Shown here piece after piece: positions 7,901 to 14,863 of a DNA stretch of 33,513 bases; positions within the stretch are counted from its first letter, which is position 1; every line of letters begins with the position of its first letter. The notes beneath the pieces were generated by a model. It ran no database searches. It was given only the letters and a program-made list of their open reading frames with translations, and had not been told where the DNA came from. The position numbers and the translations under genes were made by a program. Location of the stretch: positions 1-33,513 of the forward strand of contig JAFTIQ010000042.1 of assembly GCA_017456805.1 (NCBI GenBank), given 5' to 3'. The stretch is from Lentisphaeria bacterium (GTDB taxonomy: Bacteria > Verrucomicrobiota > Lentisphaeria > Victivallales > UBA1829).

Positions 7901-8562
7901 CTTTGCTTGGAGAAACGGTCATTCATGGTCGGGCGAACCTGGCTGGAAATGCGGTTGTGACGGATGAAACATCGATTACCTTTGATGTATCAGAACGTGA
8001 AGTCTCCGCAATGCAGGAATCCTATCGTGAAGCAATGTTGAACAGCTATTATGTTGCCCGCGAAGCAGATATGACGATTTCCGTCAGTGCTGATCAGACA
8101 AGCGGTTCTTATATCCTCGCTAACTGGGCGTTGGAAGCTAAGAAAGGGACATTCACTCTCGAAGTCGATGGTACGGAAGTCGGAACCTTCTCAACGACAA
8201 AGAGTTTGACCTATAATGGAAAGACTTATTCCTTGTATTGCTTCGATGATTCAACGAACAGTAAGGCTTTGACGTTGAAAGTCAGCAATGCAACCGCAAG
8301 GGATGCCTGGACTGATCTTGGTTCTGGAGATTTCGATGGAGATGGCATCGAAGAATCGTTGGTATCTGACGGTACGAATCTTTATGCTGCAAGAGAAGAT
8401 CTCTGGCTGGGCAATTTGTCAGGCTCAGAAGAAATTGCAAGCATCGTAGATTACAACGATGACGGAACGGATGATTTGTTGATTCACAACACTGCCACCG
8501 ATCAAATGACCGCATGGCTCATCAAGGATGGCGCAACATACAGCACATTGGCAATTGCATAG
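4960..8562 (+). CDS. Large AIDA-like repeat protein with N-terminal metzincin-like motif
   Basis: The product has 1200 residues from the ATG at 4960, which has GGGAG eight bases upstream. A TTG at 4903 is in frame but has no ribosome binding site and overlaps a Xer-like site. No signal peptide is visible. Residues 1 to about 150 form a domain with HETDHLLGTLDH (H135, E136, H139, G142, D145), the zinc motif HExxHxxGxxD of snapalysin-like metzincins; no Met-turn follows. Residues about 155-1000 are AIDA-type repeats of the pattern SGGxAxxTxIxxGGxLxV. The C-terminal region has a conserved beta-rich segment (FDVSEREVSAMQESYREAM onward) and two Asp-rich loops, DFDGDGIEE and DYNDDGTDD, resembling FG-GAP/VCBS calcium sites. 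Bases about 5430-7110 are markedly more AT-rich than both ends. A surface or secreted role is inferred. Confidence 0.85.
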   Translation: MSQLIQSGGVQTVPQLNQTVYLDFDGEITSYNGEILNVDGVVVEDSKLSGERIAEIVAALNEKYIFAGVKFVTERPIDGEYSTVYVGKTDDFDQYGNFAGLAETIDKGNANKSDNAFVMLDSTASNAQIVDTISHETDHLLGTLDHGGKGLESFSFSRECIYGNVYYKTVGEGESLCLHYYGNAYYTTILPGGDLSFGACAGLVAGGTAHSTTIKSGAFVNFFENGLLIDTTISSGGSLHVHQYGSAKGIIVKSGGYLTLGKNNGTDRGSVENVIVDAGGNLGGFCFSEDLFFSKITDSATISQGIYIVSNSMYVSSGGEIKNIVNNGGYLYITGGEAYNTDINRGKMTLIEGKISNTDVRAYTTVNGGTATSTVVQGILDINGGEVNYTTIKSGGCVYITAGNVSSLTLSKGGYLGGFAFPEYKSFREIKNGIAEVGNWVTVSGSEMCVSRWGIERDVTISGGTMRISGGTALDTTLRDGCIYIYSGGTATRTLLDGSYNNYMEVRSGGVANSITIKDGASLYVASGGSATWVDWTPGIGYVYAEGDVTFKNVISSVYLVSAGQLISHKDVIEGEDLTDTGKILSVMSGGTANDIIVEGACLYVSGGTINRIKTRDYNNVVYAGIANNTIIEGGHFHVYSGTLNNTVVQCGTLFLNGGTANNTSVVHSYGYIFVGDAIANNTMLNSGCMEVLENGVVNQTSVSSGGGIWICGKANYTSAFDGATVNVYGGGSMFGMNLYSGADLNISSGGNVNTLFYNGPATATIHSGGQLTSTTVNSSGTLNVHDGAKVISATLKNGGTMNYHGGTAYNVELLYGGVMNIQSGAVRKGQIADKGQMFVSNGGTASGAIIKNGGIQHVLSGGSADGTQIWLNGIVQISSGAVVTDMLTKHGAKVHVFGGTISNTTMERGITSVYQGGKAVETEVGYGAYLMLGFTSDGCSGVANSYDTTVLSGGGLTVMSGAVAEDTVNYGTLTCNNGGTLLGETVIHGRANLAGNAVVTDETSITFDVSEREVSAMQESYREAMLNSYYVAREADMTISVSADQTSGSYILANWALEAKKGTFTLEVDGTEVGTFSTTKSLTYNGKTYSLYCFDDSTNSKALTLKVSNATARDAWTDLGSGDFDGDGIEESLVSDGTNLYAAREDLWLGNLSGSEEIASIVDYNDDGTDDLLIHNTATDQMTAWLIKDGATYSTLAIA
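7141..8562 (+). repeat. Shared 3' module, copy 1 (paired with 9265-10686)
   Basis: These 1422 bases align without gaps to 9265-10686 at an offset of 2124, with long identical stretches. They encode the last block of AIDA repeats and the C-terminal module. The last 670 bases also match the inverted partial copy at 32844-33513. Confidence 0.9.
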
Positions 8563-8662
8563 ATGCCCAAGAAACAATATTTAAGAGATGAACAACATTC
8601 GGATCGCATCGAATATAATATAAAATATTGTCGAAAAAACTCAAGTATTATCCATATGTTAC

Positions 8663-8691
8663 TTGACATCGCGACTGTTTTATATTATATT
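8663..8691 (+). promoter_or_regulatory. Near-consensus sigma70 promoter of the second AIDA-like gene
   Basis: TTGACA (8663-8668), a 17-base spacer and TATATT (8686-8691) give an almost perfect promoter. A dyad CAAGTA-N12-TACTTG (8642-8665) overlaps the -35 box and could be an operator. Confidence 0.7.
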
Positions 8692-8823
8692 TCTGTGTAA
8701 CGATATTTATCTGAATTTTTGCTTTTCAGGTAAAATTCAATATTTCAGATAATTCAAGGATTTGGTTGGTTCCACAATGGGTTTGTAAAAATATAACAGA
8801 CCTTGAAATTGAAAGGGCAGAAA

Positions 8824-10686
8824 ATGGCAGTTGTTTTGCTTATTACCTCTGGGAAAAGCATGATGGTATCTTCTGGAATGACAGCTTATGGAGCTGTTCT
8901 TAGCGGAATTCCTGACAATGATGCGAAGCAGTATGTTCTTACGGGCGGAAGTGCGGTAAAGACAAATGTAAAAGTTGGCACACTGATTGTAAGTAAAGGC
9001 GGAAAAGTTCAGAATGCTGTGTTAGACGGGGTATATGCCTCCATGAAAGTCGAATCAGCAGGAAGAACTGAGTTTGCGACCATCAAAAATGGCGGGAAGA
9101 TGTATGTTTCCAATGGCGGGATTTCAAACAAGACAACCATAACCAGCGGGGGGATGAATGTTTCTTCCGGAGGAATCGGTTCCAATACGATTGTCTCTCA
9201 TGGGGATTTGAATATAGCCGGGAAAGGAATCTATACTTCTGTATTTGAAGGTGGAACTGTAAATGTCTCCAAGGGTGGTTCCATGTATGGGTTAAATCTT
9301 TATTCCGGTGCAAATTTAACTATTTCCTCAGGGGCAACCGTCAATACATTGTTCTATAACGGTCCGGCAACAGCTAATGTCTTCAATGGCGGACAGTTGA
9401 CCAGTACAACAGTCAATTCGTCCGGAACGTTGAACGTTTATGATGGCGCAAAAGTCACCAGCGCGACACTCAAAAACGGCGGGACCATGAATTATCACGG
9501 CGGAACTGCTTACAATGTTGAGTTATTGTATGGCGGAGTGATGAATATTCAGAGCGGCGCGGTCAGAAAAGGACAGATTGCGGATAAAGGACAGATGTTT
9601 GTTTCCAACGGCGGAGTTGCCAGCGGGACGATCATCAAAAACAGCGGGGTTCAGCATGTTCTTTCCGGCGGAAGCGCGGATGATACTCAGATTTGGCTGA
9701 ACGGCGTTGTTCAGGTCTCTTCCGGTGCTGTCGTTACTGACATGCTGACCAAACATGGCGCAAAGGTTCATGTCTTCGGCGGAACGATTTCCAATACAAC
9801 CATGGAACGGGGGATCACCTCCGTTTATCAGGGAGGAAAAGCGGTTGAAACAGAAGTTGGTTACGGTGCTTATCTGATGCTTGGATTTACAAGTGATGGA
9901 TGTTCCGGAGTTGCAAGCTCTTACGACACAACGGTTCTTTCCGGCGGCGGGTTGACAGTCATGTCCGGCGCTGTCGCTGAGGATACAGTCAATTACGGTA
10001 CGCTTACTTGTAACAATGGCGGAACTTTGCTTGGGGAAACGGTCATTCACGGTCGGGCGAACCTTGCTGGCGAAGCAATTGTTACAAGCAATACTGCTAT
10101 TACCTTTGACGTGTCTGGTCGCGAAGCATCTGCAATGCAGGAATCCTATCGGGAAGCGATGCTCAATAGTTATTATGTTGCTCGCGAGGCGGATATGACG
10201 ATTTCGGTTTCGGCTGATCAGGCGGAAGGTTCTTATATCCTTGCTAACTGGGCGTTGGAAGCTAAGAAAGGTACGTTCACTCTTGAAGTTGATGGCACAG
10301 AAGTCGGAACCTTCTCAACGACAAAAAGTTTAACTTATGACGGTAAGACTTACTCGCTCTATTGTTTCGATGATGCAACAAACAGTAAGGCTTTGACTTT
10401 GAAAGTTTGTGATGCAACCTCAACTGATGCCTGGACCGAGCTTGGCTCCGGCGATTTTGATGGTGATGGCATTGACGAATCGTTGGTATCTGACGGAACA
10501 AATCTTTATGCTGCAAGTGAAGATCTCTGGCTGGGTAACTTGTCCGCGACGGAGGAAATTGCAAGCATCGTAGATTACAACAATGATGGAACGGATGATT
10601 TGTTGATTCACAACACAGCCACCGATCAGATGACCGCATGGCTGGTCAAAGATGGGACAACTTACAGCACATTGGCAATCGCATAA
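8824..10686 (+). CDS. AIDA-like repeat protein, paralogue sharing the C-terminal module
   Basis: The product has 620 residues from the ATG at 8824, chosen for AAAGGG six bases upstream; a TTG at 8803 is in frame but lacks a good site. It lacks the metzincin-like domain of its upstream neighbour and begins almost directly with AIDA-type repeats (VSSGMTAYGAVLSG and similar). There is no Sec signal: the short VVLLI stretch is too brief. From residue about 148 to the end it is nearly identical to the upstream protein. It shares the YREAMLNSYYVAREADMT segment, the Asp-rich loops DFDGDGIDE and DYNNDGTDD, and the terminal STLAIA. It has its own promoter and is closed by a strong terminator. Function as a leaderless exported surface protein is inferred. 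Confidence 0.85.
   Translation: MAVVLLITSGKSMMVSSGMTAYGAVLSGIPDNDAKQYVLTGGSAVKTNVKVGTLIVSKGGKVQNAVLDGVYASMKVESAGRTEFATIKNGGKMYVSNGGISNKTTITSGGMNVSSGGIGSNTIVSHGDLNIAGKGIYTSVFEGGTVNVSKGGSMYGLNLYSGANLTISSGATVNTLFYNGPATANVFNGGQLTSTTVNSSGTLNVYDGAKVTSATLKNGGTMNYHGGTAYNVELLYGGVMNIQSGAVRKGQIADKGQMFVSNGGVASGTIIKNSGVQHVLSGGSADDTQIWLNGVVQVSSGAVVTDMLTKHGAKVHVFGGTISNTTMERGITSVYQGGKAVETEVGYGAYLMLGFTSDGCSGVASSYDTTVLSGGGLTVMSGAVAEDTVNYGTLTCNNGGTLLGETVIHGRANLAGEAIVTSNTAITFDVSGREASAMQESYREAMLNSYYVAREADMTISVSADQAEGSYILANWALEAKKGTFTLEVDGTEVGTFSTTKSLTYDGKTYSLYCFDDATNSKALTLKVCDATSTDAWTELGSGDFDGDGIDESLVSDGTNLYAASEDLWLGNLSATEEIASIVDYNNDGTDDLLIHNTATDQMTAWLVKDGTTYSTLAIA
9265..10686 (+). repeat. Shared 3' module, copy 2
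   Basis: Gap-free counterpart of 7141-8562. Its first ~60 bases are diverged, and identity then rises sharply. The pattern suggests recent duplication or ongoing gene conversion of the 3' half only. Confidence 0.9.
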
Positions 10687-10705
10687 AAAAAGTTAAAAAT
10701 TTATC

Positions 10706-10744
10706 AAAAGCGGGAATGTTTTGAACAGCATTCCCGCTTTTTTT
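10706..10744 (+). terminator. Rho-independent terminator after the AIDA-like pair
   Basis: AAAAGCGGGAATG (10706-10718) pairs perfectly with CATTCCCGCTTTT (10729-10741) across a 10-base loop, followed by a T-tract to 10744. Confidence 0.9.
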
Positions 10745-10786
10745 GGCAAAATTTTGAAATATCCTTGTTTTTTTTCAAAAATACGT

Positions 10787-10815
10787 TTGACAAATAAAAA
10801 AATAAATGCTATAGA
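10787..10815 (+). promoter_or_regulatory. Sigma70-type promoter of the EF-G-like gene
   Basis: TTGACA (10787-10792), a 17-base spacer and TATAGA (10810-10815). The leader is about 65 bases and ends in GGAGG (10874-10878) before the ATG at 10885. Confidence 0.7.
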
Positions 10816-10884
10816 TACGATGAAATGTGATCTTTTGATCTGAAAAAATCATATAAAACAACCAAAAAGAGATGGAGGTAGCGT

Positions 10885-12912
10885 ATGAAATTTGAAGCGA
10901 AAAAAATCAGAAACTTCGTTGTGGCCGGTCACAGCGGGTGTGGCAAAACAACCCTCTGTGACCTGATGCTTTACAAAGCCAAAGCTGTTGACAGACCCGG
11001 TTCCGTCGATGCGAAGACAAGTGTCTCAGATTTTACTCCCGACGAACAGGAAAAACACTCCAGCATTTATACCGCGTACATGAATTGTGAATGGAATGGA
11101 ACGCGGTTTTTCTTTTCTGATACCCCAGGTTACGGTCCGTTCATCGGCGATGTGATTCCCGCCTACCGTGCCAGCGGTGCAGCTCTTGTCGTCATGGATG
11201 GCGTCAATGGTATCGAAGTCGGAGCTGCCCGTGCATTCAAACTCGGGAAAAGTTTTGATATCCCGAAACTTGCTTTCATCAACAGGCTTGACAGAGAACA
11301 GGCGGATTTCTTCCGTGTTGTAGAACAGATGAAAGAAGCTTATGGTAAAAATACAGCAGTTCCCATGACACTTCCCGTGGGAAAGGAAGATAAATTTGAG
11401 CGGGTCGTCAGCGTTTTTGATGATCCAGCCAATATTCCGGATGATTTGAAAGATTTTGCGGCAGAATGTAAAGAAATTCTGATGGACACTGTTGCGGAAT
11501 CCAATGAGGAGCTGATGGAGCGGTATCTTTCCGGTGAAAAACTTTCCGAAGAAGAAATTCTGCGGGGGCTGCATGATGCGCTCAAGAGCGGTGCACTGAT
11601 CCCGATTTTCGCAGGAAGTACCGCGAAAGATATCGGTGTGACCGAGGTTATGAACGGGATCACCGGGGTCAGTCAGAATCCTTTGGAACGGACCCGTGTT
11701 GCAAGTGATGGAAAGCTGGTTGTTCCCAGTGAAGATGGTCCGGCTGCGGCGTTTGTTTTCAAAACGGTTCTGGATCCTCATGTGGGACAGTTTGCCTTTT
11801 TCCGGGTGCTGACGGGCAAAATCCGCTCCAACAGTGATATTTTGAATTTGAATAATGGTTCGAAAGAGCACATTGGACAGTTGATCATTCTCAATGGAAA
11901 AACGCAGATTCCTGTGGATGAAGCTTGTCCCGGCTGTATTTGCGGAGTTGCAAAGCTGAAGGTCACAAAGACAGGCGACACGCTTGGAGAAAGCACTTCC
12001 TGCAGCATCATGTCTCCCATGGAATTCCCCAATCCTGTGATTTCTTATGCGATCACTCCGGTCAAGAGCGGGGATGAAGAAAAGATTGTCAACGGGCTTC
12101 AGAAGCTTTGCGAATGTGATCCCACGCTGCACATTGAAAACAATACGGAAACCCATGAAACACTGTTCAGCGGAATGGGAGAACAGCACCTCCAGATCGC
12201 ATTGCGCCGTTTGAAAGATCTCTCCAAAGTGGAAGTCAATATTGCCGCGCCCAAGATTGCGTACAGAGAAACGATCAACGGCAAAGGGGAAGCCTCCTAC
12301 CGTCATAAGAAGCAGTCCGGCGGACATGGGCAGTTTGCGGAAGTGCATCTCCGGATCGAGCCTTCTCAGGAAAAATTTGAATTTGTCAATGCTATTGTCG
12401 GCGGAGCGATTCCGAAGAATTACATTCCTGCGGTTGAAAAAGGCGTTTTGGAAGCGATGGCGAGCGGACCGCTTGCCGGATGTGTTGTTGAAAATGTGAA
12501 AGTGACTGTTTTTGACGGAAAGTTCCATGACGTTGACTCCTCAGAAATGGCGTTCAAGATTGCCTCCCGGAAAGCGTTCCGTATGGCAATGGAACAGGCG
12601 AAGCCCATGCTTCTGGAACCTGTGATGAGTGTCAAGATCCTTGTTCCGGCAGAATTTATGGGAGATATCACCGGAAATCTGAACCAGAAACGCGGACGGA
12701 TCATCGGAATGGATACCGAGGATGGTTTGCAGGTTCTCAATGTGGAAATTCCGCAGGCAGAACTGGCAAAATATGCAACGGAGCTCCGCTCTATGACTCA
12801 GGGACGCGGATCTTTTGACATGAGCTTCTCCAACTATGAACTTGTTCCGCCCAATGTTGCCAATGAAATCATTGCGAAATTCAAGGCAACTCAGACGGAA
12901 GAGGACGATTGA
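10885..12912 (+). CDS. EF-G-like translational GTPase (FusA2-type)
   Basis: The 675-residue protein has the domain order of elongation factor G. The GTPase domain has P-loop GHSGCGKT (G15-T22), switch II DTPGY (D79-Y83), NRLD (N133-D136) and a G5-like AGSTAKD. A beta-barrel domain II (VFKTVLDPHVGQFAFFRVL) and domains III-V follow (GMGEQHLQIALRRL; YRHKKQSGGHGQFAEV; RGRIIGMD). The P-loop GHSG form and Tyr83 in place of the His of canonical DTPGH are, from memory, features of the EF-G2/FusA2 subfamily rather than the main FusA. Its role in these bacteria is unsettled: it may be a backup or specialised translocase, or lack translocase activity. It is monocistronic, with its own promoter and terminator, and not in a str operon. 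Confidence 0.9.
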   Translation: MKFEAKKIRNFVVAGHSGCGKTTLCDLMLYKAKAVDRPGSVDAKTSVSDFTPDEQEKHSSIYTAYMNCEWNGTRFFFSDTPGYGPFIGDVIPAYRASGAALVVMDGVNGIEVGAARAFKLGKSFDIPKLAFINRLDREQADFFRVVEQMKEAYGKNTAVPMTLPVGKEDKFERVVSVFDDPANIPDDLKDFAAECKEILMDTVAESNEELMERYLSGEKLSEEEILRGLHDALKSGALIPIFAGSTAKDIGVTEVMNGITGVSQNPLERTRVASDGKLVVPSEDGPAAAFVFKTVLDPHVGQFAFFRVLTGKIRSNSDILNLNNGSKEHIGQLIILNGKTQIPVDEACPGCICGVAKLKVTKTGDTLGESTSCSIMSPMEFPNPVISYAITPVKSGDEEKIVNGLQKLCECDPTLHIENNTETHETLFSGMGEQHLQIALRRLKDLSKVEVNIAAPKIAYRETINGKGEASYRHKKQSGGHGQFAEVHLRIEPSQEKFEFVNAIVGGAIPKNYIPAVEKGVLEAMASGPLAGCVVENVKVTVFDGKFHDVDSSEMAFKIASRKAFRMAMEQAKPMLLEPVMSVKILVPAEFMGDITGNLNQKRGRIIGMDTEDGLQVLNVEIPQAELAKYATELRSMTQGRGSFDMSFSNYELVPPNVANEIIAKFKATQTEEDD

Positions 12913-12933
12913 TCTTTATCAAAGAGCCTTCAT

Positions 12934-12970
12934 CTCCCGGGATCCGCAAAGGGTGCCGGGAGTTTTTTTT
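12934..12970 (+). terminator. Rho-independent terminator after the EF-G-like gene
   Basis: CTCCCGG (12934-12940) pairs with CCGGGAG (12956-12962) and is followed by eight T (12963-12970). Confidence 0.88.
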
Positions 12971-12983
12971 GGGGATTTGCGCC

Positions 12984-13011
12984 TTGATTTTATATTTTTT
13001 TCTGTTATATT
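12984..13011 (+). promoter_or_regulatory. Putative promoter of the alpha/beta hydrolase gene
   Basis: TTGATT (12984-12989), a 16-base spacer and TATATT (13006-13011). It starts 14 bases after the preceding terminator, and the leader carries AGGAG before the ATG at 13051. Confidence 0.55.
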
Positions 13012-13050
13012 AACCAGAACAGACGAAATTCATCAGCAAAGGAGTAAAAA

Positions 13051-13908
13051 ATGGCTGGATCAGGAATGAATTATAGTACATTGACAGCTGCAGGAACAGA
13101 AAAATACGCGTTTCAGAGCACAAAGAAAATTGCCTATCCCGAAGGGGAAACCGTGGAGTGGTACGGCTATAAACGGCACAATTTTGAGATAGACGGCTGC
13201 GAAGGTTTTATTGTTGAACCGCCCCATCCGGCGCCGGGATTGCCCTGGAGCTGGTGTCTGCAATGGGCAGAATCGTTTGTTCCGAGAACTCCGGCACTCC
13301 AGCTGCTTGACCGGGGCTTCCATCATGTTCATTTGAACGTTTTTCCCACTTATTTGAATGATAAGGGAGTGAAGATCCTTGAGAAGTTCTATGCGATGCT
13401 TCAGGGAATGCATTTTCATAAGAAGGCGGCTCTGATCGGGATGAGTTACGGAGGATTGTTTTCCCTTCGCTGGGCGGCAGAGCACCCGGAAACTGTGGGC
13501 GCAATGTATCTGGATGCACCGGTCTGTTCGCTCTCTTTTGCCGGAGATCGTCACAGAGGGAATTGTCCGGAAAGTCTTTTGCCGTTCATGCAGGGAGAAA
13601 CAGAAAAACATCTTGCGGCGTATGGGGTCAGCGATGTGGAAGGCTTGAGAAAGCATCCGAAGAACCCCATGAATAACTATGCAGCGATCGCAAAGGCAAA
13701 GATCCCTGTTCTTGTTTTGCGCAGCGGGCAGGATCAATCGGTTTTGCCGGAACTGAACATTGATATTCTGGAAAAGAAGATCAATGATGCCGGCGGAGAT
13801 GTTCAAGTGGTTCGCCGGGAACTTTATGGACACCATCCGCATGGAATGGATGATCCCACGCCGCTGACCGGTTTTATTCTCAAATACTATCCGGATTTTG
13901 AAGTTTGA
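13051..13908 (+). CDS. Alpha/beta-hydrolase fold protein
   Basis: The 285-residue protein has an alpha/beta-hydrolase layout. The nucleophile elbow is GMSYGG with Ser132. A candidate acid is Asp228 in RSGQDQSV, and the catalytic His is in GHHPHG (His261, 262 or 264). An oxyanion-side strand (GFIVEPPHPAPG) and a lid-like insertion around residues 150-200 are visible. There is no signal peptide, so it is probably cytoplasmic. The substrate is unknown; members of this kind include esterases and peptidases acting on sugar or acyl esters. It stands alone between two terminators, with no functional clue from neighbours. The start follows AGGAG by seven bases. Confidence 0.85.
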   Translation: MAGSGMNYSTLTAAGTEKYAFQSTKKIAYPEGETVEWYGYKRHNFEIDGCEGFIVEPPHPAPGLPWSWCLQWAESFVPRTPALQLLDRGFHHVHLNVFPTYLNDKGVKILEKFYAMLQGMHFHKKAALIGMSYGGLFSLRWAAEHPETVGAMYLDAPVCSLSFAGDRHRGNCPESLLPFMQGETEKHLAAYGVSDVEGLRKHPKNPMNNYAAIAKAKIPVLVLRSGQDQSVLPELNIDILEKKINDAGGDVQVVRRELYGHHPHGMDDPTPLTGFILKYYPDFEV

Positions 13909-13916
13909 GTGAGACA

Positions 13917-13952
13917 GATCATGGGCATGCAAAGCTCATGATCTTTTTTTTT
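13917..13952 (+). terminator. Rho-independent terminator after the hydrolase gene
   Basis: GATCATGGGC (13917-13926) pairs with GCTCATGATC (13934-13943; one G-T pair) around a seven-base loop, followed by nine T. Confidence 0.85.
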
Positions 13953-13999
13953 CGTATCCTGTAATCCAGGCAAAAAAACGATTTTTTTAAATTCTGAGG

Positions 14000-14027
14000 T
14001 TGCAAAAAAAAGAAATCAGGATATATT
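14000..14027 (+). promoter_or_regulatory. Putative promoter of the lipoprotein pair
   Basis: TTGCAA (14000-14005), a 16-base spacer and TATATT (14022-14027) lie about 80 bases before the first lipoprotein start. Confidence 0.45.
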
Positions 14028-14106
14028 AATATCTGATGTATTGCAAGTATATGATGTAACAAAAATCAAAACAGATCAGAATAGAATTTTTGAGAGGAAT
14101 TTTTTT

Positions 14107-14409
14107 ATGTTCAGAATGATTGGGAAAGTCTGTTTCGTTGCTTTGTTTCTCGCCATAGCATCGTTTTTCGCCGGATGCGGAAATGATTCCGTTCTGGAAG
14201 AAACAGCTGTCGAAGTCGTCAATGATATTCTGGAGGCAAATGTTGATGATCCGGCAAAATGTATTGCTGTAAAAATTACGGAGAAAATTACAGATAATCA
14301 TTACAAGGCGATCGCGACGCTCGACAACGGAAACGATATTTCTGTCCTGATCGAAGAGCGCGGAGACATGGTTTATGTTACAATCCCGGATGAATATTTT
14401 GAGGATTGA
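14107..14409 (+). CDS. Small lipoprotein, unknown function (tandem paralogue 1)
   Basis: The product has 100 residues from the ATG at 14107, which follows GAGAGG. It starts with a type II signal peptide: basic MFRMIGK, a hydrophobic stretch, then lipobox FFAGC with the acylated Cys near residue 22. The mature part is acidic, about 78 residues, with a predicted alpha segment (LEETAVEVVNDILEA) then a beta-rich half (VKITEKITDNHYKAIATLDNG). That shape recalls small cystatin- or NTF2-like periplasmic folds, but no family is recognised. It shares this layout and several motifs with the next gene, 81 bases downstream, so the two arose by duplication. Lol genes elsewhere in the window would sort such lipoproteins. 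Confidence 0.8.
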   Translation: MFRMIGKVCFVALFLAIASFFAGCGNDSVLEETAVEVVNDILEANVDDPAKCIAVKITEKITDNHYKAIATLDNGNDISVLIEERGDMVYVTIPDEYFED

Positions 14410-14490
14410 AAACTTTCTTAATTTATAAAGATTCATAAATAAATGGGGATAACAAATAAAAACAGAACGGATGTTCTGAAGGAGAAAATT

Positions 14491-14781
14491 ATGTTTAAGA
14501 AAATCAGTAAAGCATGTTTTATCGCATTGTTTGTGGCTGCTTGTGCATTTCTCAGCGGCTGCGGCAGAGAATCTCAATTGGAAGATGCCGCTGTTCCTGT
14601 TGTGAATAAAATCGCAAGAAACTTGTTGGGCGGAGATGCAGCTTCCTGCGAAAGCGTTGAGATCACCGAAAAGATCGGAGATAAACGTTACAGAGCAAAT
14701 GCTCATATGGATAACGGAAAGACTGTAAAGGTTTTGATTGAAGATCGCGGCGATGAGATCTGGGTCGAACTTGATATCTGA
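14491..14781 (+). CDS. Small lipoprotein, unknown function (tandem paralogue 2)
   Basis: The product has 96 residues from the ATG at 14491, selected over upstream in-frame starts because AAGGAG lies seven bases before it and the signal peptide begins there (MFKKISKACF). The lipobox is FLSGC with the acylated Cys near residue 22. The mature region mirrors the preceding lipoprotein: LEDAAVPVVNKIARNLLGGD, then SVEITEKIGDKRYRANAHMD, then VKVLIEDRGDEIWVEL. The paired order and shared ITEKI and VLIE-RGD motifs show tandem duplication. Function is unknown. A terminator-like hairpin follows. Confidence 0.8.
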   Translation: MFKKISKACFIALFVAACAFLSGCGRESQLEDAAVPVVNKIARNLLGGDAASCESVEITEKIGDKRYRANAHMDNGKTVKVLIEDRGDEIWVELDI

Positions 14782-14805
14782 TAAACTCGTATAACTTTTG
14801 AATTC

Positions 14806-14843
14806 AGCCGTCTGTTCTACATCCCCGGAACGACGGCTTTTTT
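14806..14843 (+). terminator. Terminator after the lipoprotein pair
   Basis: AGCCGTC (14806-14812) pairs with GACGGCT (14832-14838) across a 19-base loop, followed by T to 14843. The loop is long but the stem and T-tract are good. Confidence 0.65.
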
Positions 14844-14863
14844 GTTTCCCTGTTCCCCCTTGT

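Noticed and set aside
11026..12528. 500-residue open frame antisense to the EF-G-like gene
   Set aside because: Shadow of a gene with all GTPase motifs; no domain or ribosome binding site.
13060..13932. 290-residue open frame antisense to the hydrolase
   Set aside because: It starts inside the terminator hairpin and mirrors a gene with intact catalytic motifs.
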